The translations under genes and the position numbers were made by a program. The notes below the pieces were generated by a model. It saw only the letters and a program-made list of their open reading frames with translations, was not told where the DNA came from and searched no databases. From an uncultured Rhodospirillaceae bacterium (GTDB taxonomy: Bacteria; Pseudomonadota; Alphaproteobacteria; RF32; CAG-239), in assembly GCA_900320035.1 (NCBI GenBank), contig ONQU01000023.1, forward strand, positions 1 through 14,059: a stretch of DNA of 14,059 nucleotides, in the 5' to 3' direction. Below are positions 7,146-13,411 of the stretch, piece after piece; the first letter of the stretch is position 1; each line of letters begins with the position of its first letter.

Positions 7146-7856
7146 CTACTCAAACTCGTAAAGCGTTCTACCGTTTTTTTTCAGCCAATCATGACCACTT
7201 TGCCAATTTGGATTAAGCTCTGCCACACACCCCCAAAAAGCTACCGAATGATCTTGATGTTTTAAATGTGCGACTTCATGTGCCAATAAATAATCAATCA
7301 CCTCACGCGGCGCCAAGGCAATCCGCCAACTATAATTTATATGTTGCAAAGTTGAGCAACTTCCCCACCGTGATTTTGTATCTTTAATACTTACACCATT
7401 TACTTTTTGCCCTATTTTACTCGCTAACATCGCCGAACACTCGTAAAACTCCTTTTCTGCAGCTTTTTTAATGTAGTCCTTAACCCGCCGATGCAAAAAT
7501 TCTTGACTACCGGAAACATACAAAATATTACCGTCTAACCGCGTCCCGCAACGTTGCTCGGGACAATGACAAATTGTAACTTCTTGCCCCAACAATGAAA
7601 AAGTCAAACCATCGGTAAATCGCTTAATCGGCGGTAATTTGCTTAAATTTTCAATCAGCCAATCCATATGTTCCTGCACAAAATTAATGGCTCGCTTACG
7701 GCTGCAAAACCGCGGCACACTCAAGACCGGAATACGCTCTTTATGATCGATTCGCAAGCTGATTTTCCAACTCGTCCGCGCCGGCACAACCTTTATGTTC
7801 ATTCCCACGGCTTCACTAATATCAAAGATCCGACCAGTCAACAATGTAATCTTCAT
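7146..7856 (-). CDS. YgjP-like (DUF45) zinc metallopeptidase
   Basis: Predicted zinc-dependent peptidase of the YgjP/M48-like group. The active-site run HEVAHLKHQDH gives zinc ligands H193 and H197, catalytic E194 and third ligand H203 (numbered from the start used here), followed by FW. Upstream is the diagnostic DTKSRWGSCS (about 159-168), and the N-terminal half has the usual strand-rich module (WKISLRID...VLSVP...FVQEHMDWL). Substrate unknown. The start is uncertain. ATG at 7877 would overlap the upstream YcgN-like gene by 56 bp, 7856 by 35 bp, and 7802 not at all; none has a strong Shine-Dalgarno. I chose 7856 because LLTGRIFDIS resembles the first strand of related proteins. Last gene of the dnaB operon. 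Confidence 0.85.
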   Translation of the reverse strand: MKITLLTGRIFDISEAVGMNIKVVPARTSWKISLRIDHKERIPVLSVPRFCSRKRAINFVQEHMDWLIENLSKLPPIKRFTDGLTFSLLGQEVTICHCPEQRCGTRLDGNILYVSGSQEFLHRRVKDYIKKAAEKEFYECSAMLASKIGQKVNGVSIKDTKSRWGSCSTLQHINYSWRIALAPREVIDYLLAHEVAHLKHQDHSVAFWGCVAELNPNWQSGHDWLKKNGRTLYEFE

Positions 7857-8334
7857 AATCCGCCACTTTTGTTTCATTAACTAAATCGCGCCCCGTCAAC
7901 GCCATACCGGCCGCTTGCACACTGGCCGCCTGACCGCTGAGAAGCGGATGCCATGCCGGCAAATCATAACCATTATCCAATAGCCAATATGCACATGTTT
8001 TCGGCAACCAACGCGGCTTTTCACGCACCGCATTTAAATCTATATCGCGACAATCCGGCACCACCTTAAAACGCTGTTCATATATTTTACATAAACAACT
8101 TTGACAATCTAAAAACCGGCAATATGTATTGGTAAACTTTATTTTACCCTTAATCTCTAACTTATTCAAACAACATTTTCCGCAGCCGTCGCATAAAGCC
8201 TCCCACTCCTCATGGCTCATTTCTTCCAGTTTTTTATGCTTCCAAAACTCCGGTTCTAACTTTAATGCTGCATCAACCCTTGCTTGCGGATTGTATTCGG
8301 CTTGCAATTCTATTTCAACCTCAGTGCCACTCAT
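7822..8334 (-). CDS. YcgN-like cysteine-cluster protein (long paralogue)
   Basis: A 170-residue UPF0260/YcgN-like protein of the CxxCxxCC (putative zinc- or iron-chelating) family. The N-terminal motif is CDGCGKCC (C48, C51, C54, C55), followed by YCRFLDCQSCLCKIYEQR, VPDC and PKTCAYW, all conserved cysteine positions of the family. Probably binds a metal or Fe-S cluster; biochemical role unknown. The C-terminal part (LPAWHPLLSG...) is the standard YcgN tail. Its ATG overlaps the stop of the shorter paralogue upstream (ATGA, 8334-8331). Both proteins begin the domain with EEWEA(L/I)C and end in YIVDW(S/D)DL, indicating an old tandem duplication. Confidence 0.87.
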   Translation of the reverse strand: MSGTEVEIELQAEYNPQARVDAALKLEPEFWKHKKLEEMSHEEWEALCDGCGKCCLNKLEIKGKIKFTNTYCRFLDCQSCLCKIYEQRFKVVPDCRDIDLNAVREKPRWLPKTCAYWLLDNGYDLPAWHPLLSGQAASVQAAGMALTGRDLVNETKVADYEDYIVDWSDL

Positions 8335-8714
8335 AAATCATCCCAATCCACAATATAATTTTCAATTTCTTCAGCGGCAATATTAAGCTCTGAAACCACC
8401 CTATTTTTCAAACTCGGCGTCGGTTTATCCTCATAATCGGCATCAAAAAGCCGCCGATACGCACATGATTTCGGCATAAAGGGCAACTTATCAACATTAT
8501 CTTTGGTCAGCTTCAAACATTCCGGCACTACGTCACAACGCTTGTCGTAAATCGTACACAGCGAATTTTCTAAATCAAAATAACGGCATAAAACATTGGT
8601 ATGATAAATTTCATCGGTATCGATATCTTGCAACGAATGAAGACAACATTTTCCGCAACGCTTACAAATTGCTTCCCATTCTTCATCACTCAACTTATCC
8701 CACGGGCGCGCCAT
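8331..8714 (-). CDS. YcgN-like cysteine-cluster protein (short paralogue)
   Basis: A 127-residue paralogue of the next gene. It keeps CKRCGKCC (C17, C20, C23, C24), the second cysteine set LCRYFDLENSLCTIYDKRC, VPEC and PKSCAYRR, and the shared C-terminus IENYIVDWDDL. It lacks most of the N-terminal extension and the HPLL-type tail of the long copy, replacing the latter with a diverged segment (PTPSLKNRVVSELN). A metal-chelating role is likely from the family, function otherwise unknown. It starts 3 bases after the dnaB stop, with GGGGA from the end of dnaB as probable ribosome-binding site, and is coupled to the long copy by a 4-bp overlap. Confidence 0.82.
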   Translation of the reverse strand: MARPWDKLSDEEWEAICKRCGKCCLHSLQDIDTDEIYHTNVLCRYFDLENSLCTIYDKRCDVVPECLKLTKDNVDKLPFMPKSCAYRRLFDADYEDKPTPSLKNRVVSELNIAAEEIENYIVDWDDL

Positions 8715-8717
8715 ATT

Positions 8718-10235
8718 CTATCCCCGCTGTTCCGGCAGATGATCGGATTCGGCTAAATCACCGAATTGCGTATAATCCCCGTTCCAATAAAGTTTCACCG
8801 TACCGGTCGGACCGTGACGATGTTTGCCGATAATCACTTCCGCCACATTCGCCGTCTGCCGATCACGCGTCACCCATTCTTCATGCTTCTTGGCAAATTT
8901 TTCCGGTGATTCATCTTCTTTCGGTTTAGGCTCAGCATTGTGAATGTAATAATTTTCCCGATACACAAACATTACAATATCAGCATCTTGCTCAATGGAA
9001 CCGGATTCGCGCAAATCAGACATCACCGGACGTTTATCATCACGCGATTCCACCCCACGGTTAAGTTGCGATAAAGCAATTACCGGCACTTTCAATTCTT
9101 TAGCTAAAATTTTCAAACCGCGCGATATTTCCGAAAGCTCTTGCACCCGATTACCTTCGCTTTTACGATCACCGCTACCGCTAATCAGTTGAATATAGTC
9201 AATTACAATCAAACCTAAACCTTTGCTGCGTTTAAGCCGCCGTGCCCGATTGCGAATAGCACTGATACTAATCCCTGGTGTATCATCAATATACAGCGGA
9301 ATACTCTCAAGTTCAGAAACTGCCGCTGCCAAACGCGTAAATTCAGCTTCGGTCAATTTACCGGTGCGCATTTTATGGCTTTGCGTCTGTGTGTTCGTTG
9401 ATAATATGCGCGCTGCTAATTCATCACACGACATTTCCAGCGAAAAGAACGCTACGCCCATATTTTCCGGCTTAACTTCCGCCGTAAATTCCGGATTTTT
9501 TTGTTTTTTACGCTCATATTCATCTTTTAGGCGCGCAAAATATTCTGCCACATTATAGGCAATATTGGTCGCTAGAGCAGTTTTCCCCATACCCGGTCGG
9601 CCGGCCACAATCACTAATTCCGAATCATTTAAACCGCCGATTTGATAGTCAAGCTTAGTAAATCCCGACGGCAAACCGGAAATTTTTCCTTCTTTTTGAT
9701 ACGCTTTTTCAATAGAAACCAATGAAGAATGTAAAGCGCTGTTAAAATCAATAAACCCGCCTTGTGGTGAGCCGCTGTCAGCTAAATTATAAAGAATGCG
9801 CTCGGCATTGCTGATTTGGTCGTTGGCGGTTGCATCAACCGTTTCCGTCATCGCTGCATTAACAATTTCAAAACCGGTATTGATTAATTCACGACGCAAA
9901 AACTTATCATAAATAAATTGTGCATAATATTCCACATTAGTCAGTGGCGAAGCACTTTCTGCCAACTTCACCAAATAAGAAAAGCCGCCAACCTCATTAA
10001 GTGTTCCTTGCTGCTCAAAATAGTTTTTCAAAGTCACCACATCAGCCACCTGATCACGCCCGATTAACTTTGCCATCATTTCATATATCTTTTGGTGCGT
10101 CGCATCGGCAAAATATTGCGGCTTCAAAATTTCTTCTACCTTTTCATACAATTTATTGTTCGCCAACAAAGCGCCCAACACCGCTTGCTCGGCTTCAATA
10201 TTCTTCGGTAATTTGTTAATATCAGGTTTTTCCAT
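8718..10235 (-). CDS. dnaB: Replicative DNA helicase DnaB
   Basis: Hexameric 5'-3' helicase that unwinds DNA at the replication fork. Of 505 residues, about 10-115 are the N-terminal DnaB domain (primase-interacting; PKNIEAEQAVLGALL), then a linker, then the RecA-like ATPase. Walker A is GRPGMGKT at 212-219, the catalytic glutamate is in FSLEMS (E267), Walker B is LIVIDYIQLI with D346, SQLNRG and DLRESGSIEQDAD follow, and KHRHGPTGT near the C-terminus carries the conserved basic residues. A charged insert (about 234-258, ARLKDEYERKKQ...) lies between the Walker A helix and the FFSLEM strand, and another before GKHRHG; such inserts are seen in alphaproteobacterial DnaB. ATG at 10235 has only a weak ribosome-binding site (AAGTGAG). 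First gene of a four-gene operon, divergent from galE. Confidence 0.96.
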   Translation of the reverse strand: MEKPDINKLPKNIEAEQAVLGALLANNKLYEKVEEILKPQYFADATHQKIYEMMAKLIGRDQVADVVTLKNYFEQQGTLNEVGGFSYLVKLAESASPLTNVEYYAQFIYDKFLRRELINTGFEIVNAAMTETVDATANDQISNAERILYNLADSGSPQGGFIDFNSALHSSLVSIEKAYQKEGKISGLPSGFTKLDYQIGGLNDSELVIVAGRPGMGKTALATNIAYNVAEYFARLKDEYERKKQKNPEFTAEVKPENMGVAFFSLEMSCDELAARILSTNTQTQSHKMRTGKLTEAEFTRLAAAVSELESIPLYIDDTPGISISAIRNRARRLKRSKGLGLIVIDYIQLISGSGDRKSEGNRVQELSEISRGLKILAKELKVPVIALSQLNRGVESRDDKRPVMSDLRESGSIEQDADIVMFVYRENYYIHNAEPKPKEDESPEKFAKKHEEWVTRDRQTANVAEVIIGKHRHGPTGTVKLYWNGDYTQFGDLAESDHLPEQRG

Positions 10236-10318
10236 TCGTCACTCACTTCAAAAAAACATTATCAGTTTTCCCAAGATAGAAAAAAAACAAAATGTTGTTT
10301 AGTGAAATATTTTTTTAC

Positions 10319-10347
10319 TTGTGGATAATGGGTATAAGGTTTATATT
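10319..10347 (+). promoter_or_regulatory. Probable promoter for galE-terC-phosphatase operon
   Basis: TTGTGG (10319-10324) and TATATT (10342-10347) are 17 bases apart. Transcription would begin near 10354, just ahead of the AGGAG ribosome-binding site (10361-10365) used by galE. The -35 is weak (3/6) and overlaps the DnaA box, so DnaA binding there could block this promoter. Confidence 0.4.
10320..10328 (-). promoter_or_regulatory. Perfect DnaA box between dnaB and galE
   Basis: TGTGGATAA on + is the reverse complement of TTATCCACA, the exact DnaA box consensus. It lies 84 bases upstream of the dnaB ATG and overlaps the proposed galE -35. AT-rich tracts flank it. No second consensus box was found in the 138-base gap. 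Confidence 0.5.
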
Positions 10348-10373
10348 CTGTTGAAAATAAAGGAGATTAATTT

Positions 10374-11348
10374 ATGCCTCTGCAAAAAATTTTAGTCATC
10401 GGCGGCGCAGGATATATCGGTAGTCACGTTGTCAAAGCTCTGCTTGAAAACGACTTTGCCGTCACGGTTTATGATAATCTATCCACCGGTCAGAAATGCA
10501 ATTTATTTGCCGCTGCCGAATTTATTGAAGGCGATATTTTAGATGCACTGCATCTCGAACAAGTGATGAAAAACGGATTCGCTGCCGTGGTGCATTTGGC
10601 GGCTAAAAAAGCTGTTGGTGAATCTATGGAAAATCCGCAATTATACGCTCTAAATAACCTTATTGGCGCTATCAATATCTTAAACGCGATGGTTAACAAC
10701 AACGTTAAAAACATTGTATTTTCTTCCACAGCGGCTGTTTATGGCACACCGCAATATGTGCCGGTTGATGAACAACATCCGCTCAACCCAATGAGCTTTT
10801 ACGGCTTTACTAAGCTCAAAATTGAAGAACTGATGCAGTGGTATAGCCAATTAAAAGACTTTCATTATATTTCTTTGCGCTATTTCAATGCCGTCGGTTA
10901 CGCTGCCGATGGTTCAATTACAGGACGCGAAAAAAATCCGCAAAATTTACTGCCGATTGTTATGGAAGTTGCAACCGGAAAGCGTGAAAAATTACAAGTT
11001 TTCGGTCATGACTATGCAACGCCGGACGGCACTTGTATTCGTGACTACATTCACGTTGAAGATCTGGCCGATGCACATGTTGCGGCGATTCGCCAATTAC
11101 TCGCCGGTATCCCTTCGCAAACCATCAACCTCGGCACCAATCACGGTACTTCCGTATTAGAAATCATCGCCGCTACCGAACGCGTTATCGGTCGCCCGAT
11201 TAACTATGAATTTGCGCCACGACGCGCCGGTGATCCGGCAATTATTGTTGCTTCTAACAATAAAGCACGACGAATTTTAAACTGGCAGCCGCGCTACTTA
11301 AACATTGACAATATCATTCAAACAACTTGGAATCTGGAAATAAAATAA
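10374..11348 (+). CDS. galE: UDP-glucose 4-epimerase GalE
   Basis: Extended short-chain dehydrogenase that interconverts UDP-glucose and UDP-galactose (possibly also the N-acetyl forms) using tightly bound NAD+, feeding surface polysaccharide or galactose use. The 324-residue protein has the NAD-binding GGAGYIGS (10-17) after the first strand, VHLAA, the catalytic triad as S117-S118-T119 in FSSTAAVYG and Y143-x3-K147 (YGFTK), then SLRYFNAVG, RDYIHVEDLADAH and the C-terminal substrate domain (NLGTNHGTSVLE, RRAGDPA). Length and motif order are standard. Start supported by AGGAG at 10361-10365. The TAA stop shares one base with the terC ATG (TAATG), so the two are cotranslated. Confidence 0.93.
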   Translation: MPLQKILVIGGAGYIGSHVVKALLENDFAVTVYDNLSTGQKCNLFAAAEFIEGDILDALHLEQVMKNGFAAVVHLAAKKAVGESMENPQLYALNNLIGAINILNAMVNNNVKNIVFSSTAAVYGTPQYVPVDEQHPLNPMSFYGFTKLKIEELMQWYSQLKDFHYISLRYFNAVGYAADGSITGREKNPQNLLPIVMEVATGKREKLQVFGHDYATPDGTCIRDYIHVEDLADAHVAAIRQLLAGIPSQTINLGTNHGTSVLEIIAATERVIGRPINYEFAPRRAGDPAIIVASNNKARRILNWQPRYLNIDNIIQTTWNLEIK

Positions 11349-12334
11349 TGGATATGATTGCAAATATATTTTCTTCTATTTCAGCCACTGCCGGCCATCT
11401 ATCGCCGTTTTGGCTGTGGACATGGTTTGGCATAGCGGTCATCGTTTTACTTGCTGCCGATTTATTTTGGTTTAACCGTAAAAATGAAGAGCCGCATTTT
11501 TGGCATACGTTTTGGATTTGTATAGCCTATATCGCCGCCGCACTTTTATTCGGCGCTTTTGTTTGGTACGAAGACGGTGCCGAAAAAGGTATGGATTATT
11601 TTACCGGTTATCTCTTAGAAAAAAGCCTTTCCATGGATAACATCTTCGTTATGTCAATGGTTTTTGCCGCCCTCGGTGTTCCAAGTAAATATCAACATCG
11701 CGTGCTGTTTTGGGGCATTTTAGGCGCTCTGGTCATGCGCGGTCTGCTTATCGGTATTGGCGATGCTTTAGTGGTGCGTTTTCATTGGATTCTTTACCTC
11801 TTTTCAGCATTTCTTATCTATACCGGCGGCAAAATGCTTATCATGAAAAAAGAAGAACAGGTTGATATCCGTGATTCCAAAATTTTTCAATGGGTATCAA
11901 AAATGTTTCATGTCACTCATGAAATACGTGGCGAACATTTTTTTGTTAAAGAAAACGGCCGCCATTATATTACACCGCTGTTTTTTGCACTGGTTACCAT
12001 TGAGCTGATGGATGTGGTGTTTGCGCTTGATAGTATTCCGGCCATTTTCTTGGTCACAACCGATGTTTATGTGGTTTATACCAGTAACATTTTTGCCATT
12101 TTAGGCCTGCGCGCACTATACTTTTTATTGGCAGCAATTATTGATAAATTCAGCTATTTAAAACCGGCTATTTCGATTATTTTAATTTTCATCGGCTTTA
12201 AAATATTTTTACCGAAAATCGGCATTGAAGTGGCGGAATGGCAGTCTTTAGCCGTCACCATCGGTTTACTCGCAGGTGGTATTTTGCTTTCGTTAATTAA
12301 AAAAACAAACACAGCTGACAATGCCGGAAAATAA
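11348..12334 (+). CDS. terC: TerC/Alx family integral membrane protein
   Basis: A 328-residue inner-membrane protein of the TerC/Alx family with about nine hydrophobic segments. Family hallmarks: EKSLSMDNIFVM at 91-102 (acidic and Asn residues buried in the membrane) and ELMDVVFALDSIPA at 219-232 (E219, D222, D228), then TSNIFAILGLRALYF. These acidic residues are thought to form a metal path; characterised relatives such as E. coli Alx export or balance Mn2+. The length fits Alx rather than the shorter plasmid TerC, and tellurite resistance should not be assumed. An upstream in-frame ATG (11327) lies inside galE; I chose 11348 because it gives the usual short N-terminus, a one-base TAATG overlap and GGAAAT upstream. 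No Mn riboswitch can fit before it. Confidence 0.88.
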   Translation: MDMIANIFSSISATAGHLSPFWLWTWFGIAVIVLLAADLFWFNRKNEEPHFWHTFWICIAYIAAALLFGAFVWYEDGAEKGMDYFTGYLLEKSLSMDNIFVMSMVFAALGVPSKYQHRVLFWGILGALVMRGLLIGIGDALVVRFHWILYLFSAFLIYTGGKMLIMKKEEQVDIRDSKIFQWVSKMFHVTHEIRGEHFFVKENGRHYITPLFFALVTIELMDVVFALDSIPAIFLVTTDVYVVYTSNIFAILGLRALYFLLAAIIDKFSYLKPAISIILIFIGFKIFLPKIGIEVAEWQSLAVTIGLLAGGILLSLIKKTNTADNAGK

Positions 12335-12878
12335 AGTATATATCAGCATCGGTCGTCATGCCCGTTATGGTTTGGGTGATACGGCAATTTTACGCGAAGA
12401 TATGCTTTCGGCTTATGCCATAGGTAAAATGTTGCAACAAATTTTACCTACTTGTTCCTGCGTTTATCATTCGCCGTTGGAGCGTGCGATCATCACCGCC
12501 AAATTTCAAGCTCTCGGACTAAATTGCAATCATCTCCTGGAAAATAAATTTCTTGATGAAAGCACTCCAAAATATGAAGTGCAAAAATTCATCAATCATC
12601 TGTTGGAATTAACCGACACCAATGTCCGCTATTACCATTTTGTAACTCATTTACCGGTCATTGAAAAATTGGGCTTACCCTTTTTGACTGCGGGAGAAAT
12701 CTGCTTACTGACCGCTGATAATTGGCAAGCGATGTTATCCGAAAATTACGCACTGCAAACCATCAGTCCATGCCAAACAAACCTTGAACTATGGCAAAAA
12801 ATCGAACAAACACCGGCAACTCTTGAAAAATTATCTACCGATGAAATTTATGCTTTGTTGCAAACAGTGAACACATAA
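12321..12878 (+). CDS. Histidine phosphatase family protein (SixA-like)
   Basis: A 185-residue member of the histidine phosphatase (phosphoglycerate-mutase-like) superfamily. Catalytic elements are visible: R12-H13 in GRHARYG, the second arginine R55 in SPLERAIITA, an acid E80 in KFLDE, and the distal histidine H110 in FVTHLP. Small size and the RHA variant of the usual RHG suggest the SixA-like phosphohistidine or small-phosphatase branch; substrate unknown. The C-terminal 60 residues have no motif that I recognise. Its ATG lies 14 bp inside the end of terC with no good ribosome-binding site of its own, so translation probably depends on coupling. Last gene of the galE operon; the repeat array begins at its stop codon. 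Confidence 0.8.
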   Translation: MPENKVYISIGRHARYGLGDTAILREDMLSAYAIGKMLQQILPTCSCVYHSPLERAIITAKFQALGLNCNHLLENKFLDESTPKYEVQKFINHLLELTDTNVRYYHFVTHLPVIEKLGLPFLTAGEICLLTADNWQAMLSENYALQTISPCQTNLELWQKIEQTPATLEKLSTDEIYALLQTVNT

Positions 12879-12911
12879 AAAAAAGCAGCGCCTTCCTTGT
12901 GGAAAGGAGCT
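12877..12911 (-). terminator. Terminator-like hairpin in repeat copy 1 (imperfect)
   Basis: On the minus strand the CCTTTC/GGAAGG stem (12891-12896 with 12902-12907, one C-A mismatch), with AGC/GCT outer pairs, is followed by an 8-T run (12884-12877). It faces transcription coming from the beta-barrel gene and lies at the phosphatase stop codon. Confidence 0.5.
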
Positions 12912-12923
12912 TAAACATAAAAT

Positions 12924-13022
12924 GTCATGCCTCCGAGCGAAGCGAGGTCAGAGCATCTACCGCTTTTAATAATAAACAACATCGTAGATCCCTTGACGAT
13001 TGCTGCGCAATCGAGGGATGAC
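12924..13022. repeat. BIME-like unit 1: two head-to-head GTAG REP elements
   Basis: The first palindrome (12924-12960, read on -) and second (12984-13022, read on +) both start GTAGAT, contain a CCC...TGAC left arm and end in ATGAC. Cores differ: CCTCGCTTCGCTCGGAGG in the first, and CGATTGC-TGC-GCAATCG (7-bp perfect stem, 12997-13013) with outer TCCCT/AGGGA in the second. A 23-base AT-rich linker (12961-12983) separates the two GTAG heads. GTAG heads and paired inverse orientation are hallmarks of REP/BIME elements mobilised by RAYT (TnpA_REP) proteins; no such gene is in the window. Confidence 0.75.
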
Positions 13023-13069
13023 AATAAAGGAGGGATGACAGTAAAAAAAGATAACAGAAGAGAGCGCAC

Positions 13070-13103
13070 AAAAAAAGCAGCGCCTTCCTTGTGGGAAGGA
13101 GCT
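13070..13103 (-). terminator. Terminator-like hairpin in repeat copy 2
   Basis: Perfect CCTTCC (13083-13088) and GGAAGG (13094-13099) stem with 5-base loop, extended by AGC/GCT (13079-13081 with 13101-13103) across one mismatch. On the minus strand it is followed by a 7-T run (13076-13070), a standard intrinsic-terminator layout. Confidence 0.6.
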
Positions 13104-13115
13104 TAAACATAAAAT

Positions 13116-13214
13116 GTCATGCCTCCGAGCGAAGCGAGGTCAGGGCATCTACCGCTTTTAATAATAAACAACATCGTAGATCCCTTGACGATTGTTGCGC
13201 AATCGAGGGATGAC
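13116..13214. repeat. BIME-like unit 2: two head-to-head GTAG REP elements
   Basis: Same arrangement as unit 1: first palindrome 13116-13152 (-), linker 13153-13175, second palindrome 13176-13214 (+). Differences from unit 1 include CAGGGCA in place of CAGAGCA, which restores the TGCC/GGCA outer pair, and GATTGTTGC in place of GATTGCTGC in the second core. Confidence 0.75.
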
Positions 13215-13244
13215 AGTAAAAGAAGATAACAGAAGAGAGCGCAT

Positions 13245-13278
13245 AAAAAAAGCAGCGCCTTCCTTGTGGGAAGGAGCT
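13245..13278 (-). terminator. Terminator-like hairpin in repeat copy 3
   Basis: Same perfect stem as copy 2 (13258-13263 with 13269-13274, outer AGC/GCT), followed on the minus strand by a 7-T run (13251-13245). It is the first such hairpin met by minus-strand transcripts leaving the beta-barrel gene. Confidence 0.6.
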
Positions 13279-13293
13279 GCTCATATTTCATCA

Positions 13294-13331
13294 GAAGATC
13301 CCTTGACGATTGCTGCGCAATCGAGGGATGA
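13294..13331 (+). repeat. Solitary REP-like element with altered head (unit 3)
   Basis: Carries the same second-type core (CGATTGC/GCAATCG, outer TCCCT/AGGGA) but the head reads GAAG instead of GTAG and the end is ATGAT instead of ATGAC. The inverted partner is absent. Looks like a decayed or deleted copy. Confidence 0.65.
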
Positions 13332-13411
13332 TTTCTAATTTTGTTGAGATTAAGTCGTTTGTAAGCAGAATATTTGCTTTTAGCGGCTTAATTACTTGAG
13401 ATTAAATCAAA
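13332..13411. other. AT-rich spacer with no recognised element
   Basis: Eighty bases between the repeat array and the beta-barrel stop. TTGAGATTAA occurs twice (about 13343 and 13395) and AAGCA/TGCTT could form a 5-bp stem (about 13364-13380). Neither is convincing as a regulatory signal. Confidence 0.4.

Larger units (their letters stand above)
12877..13331. repeat. Tandem intergenic repeat array, 2 full copies and 1 partial
   Basis: Fills most of the gene-free stretch 12879-13411. Copy 1 is 12877-13069, copy 2 13070-13244, copy 3 13245-13331. Homologous positions are 192 bases apart (copies 1-2) and 175 apart (copies 2-3). Copies 1 and 2 are nearly identical over their whole length. The 17-base difference is an extra segment (13023-13039) that duplicates the GAGGGATGAC end inside copy 1. 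Copy 3 lacks the middle module (the CCTCCGAGCGAAGCGAGG palindrome and linker). Each full unit has an A-run, a CCTTCC/GGAAGG hairpin, an inverted pair of GTAG-headed palindromes, and a purine-rich tail (AACAGAAGAGAGCGCA). No convincing coding content. Confidence 0.92.

Noticed and set aside
10236..10373. Chromosomal origin of replication (oriC)
   Set aside because: Only one consensus DnaA box was found in the gap, there is no clear box cluster, and the flanking genes are dnaB and galE, not typical origin markers. A regulatory role fits better.
11327..11347. Upstream ATG for the TerC gene
   Set aside because: It lies within the galE coding end and adds seven non-conserved residues. The TAATG overlap at 11348 with GGAAAT upstream is a more usual arrangement.
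11300..11348. Mn2+ (yybP-ykoY) riboswitch before terC
   Set aside because: terC starts inside the galE stop codon, leaving no untranslated leader.
12925..13291. Two overlapping minus-strand reading frames of about 60 codons (12925-13110 and 13103-13291)
   Set aside because: They run through the repeat array and give near-identical Leu/Cys-rich peptides only because the DNA is repeated. The palindromes explain the sequence and there is no ribosome-binding site.
12877..13331. CRISPR array
   Set aside because: The repeat units are 175-192 bases and nearly identical throughout, with no short repeat/unique spacer alternation and no cas genes.
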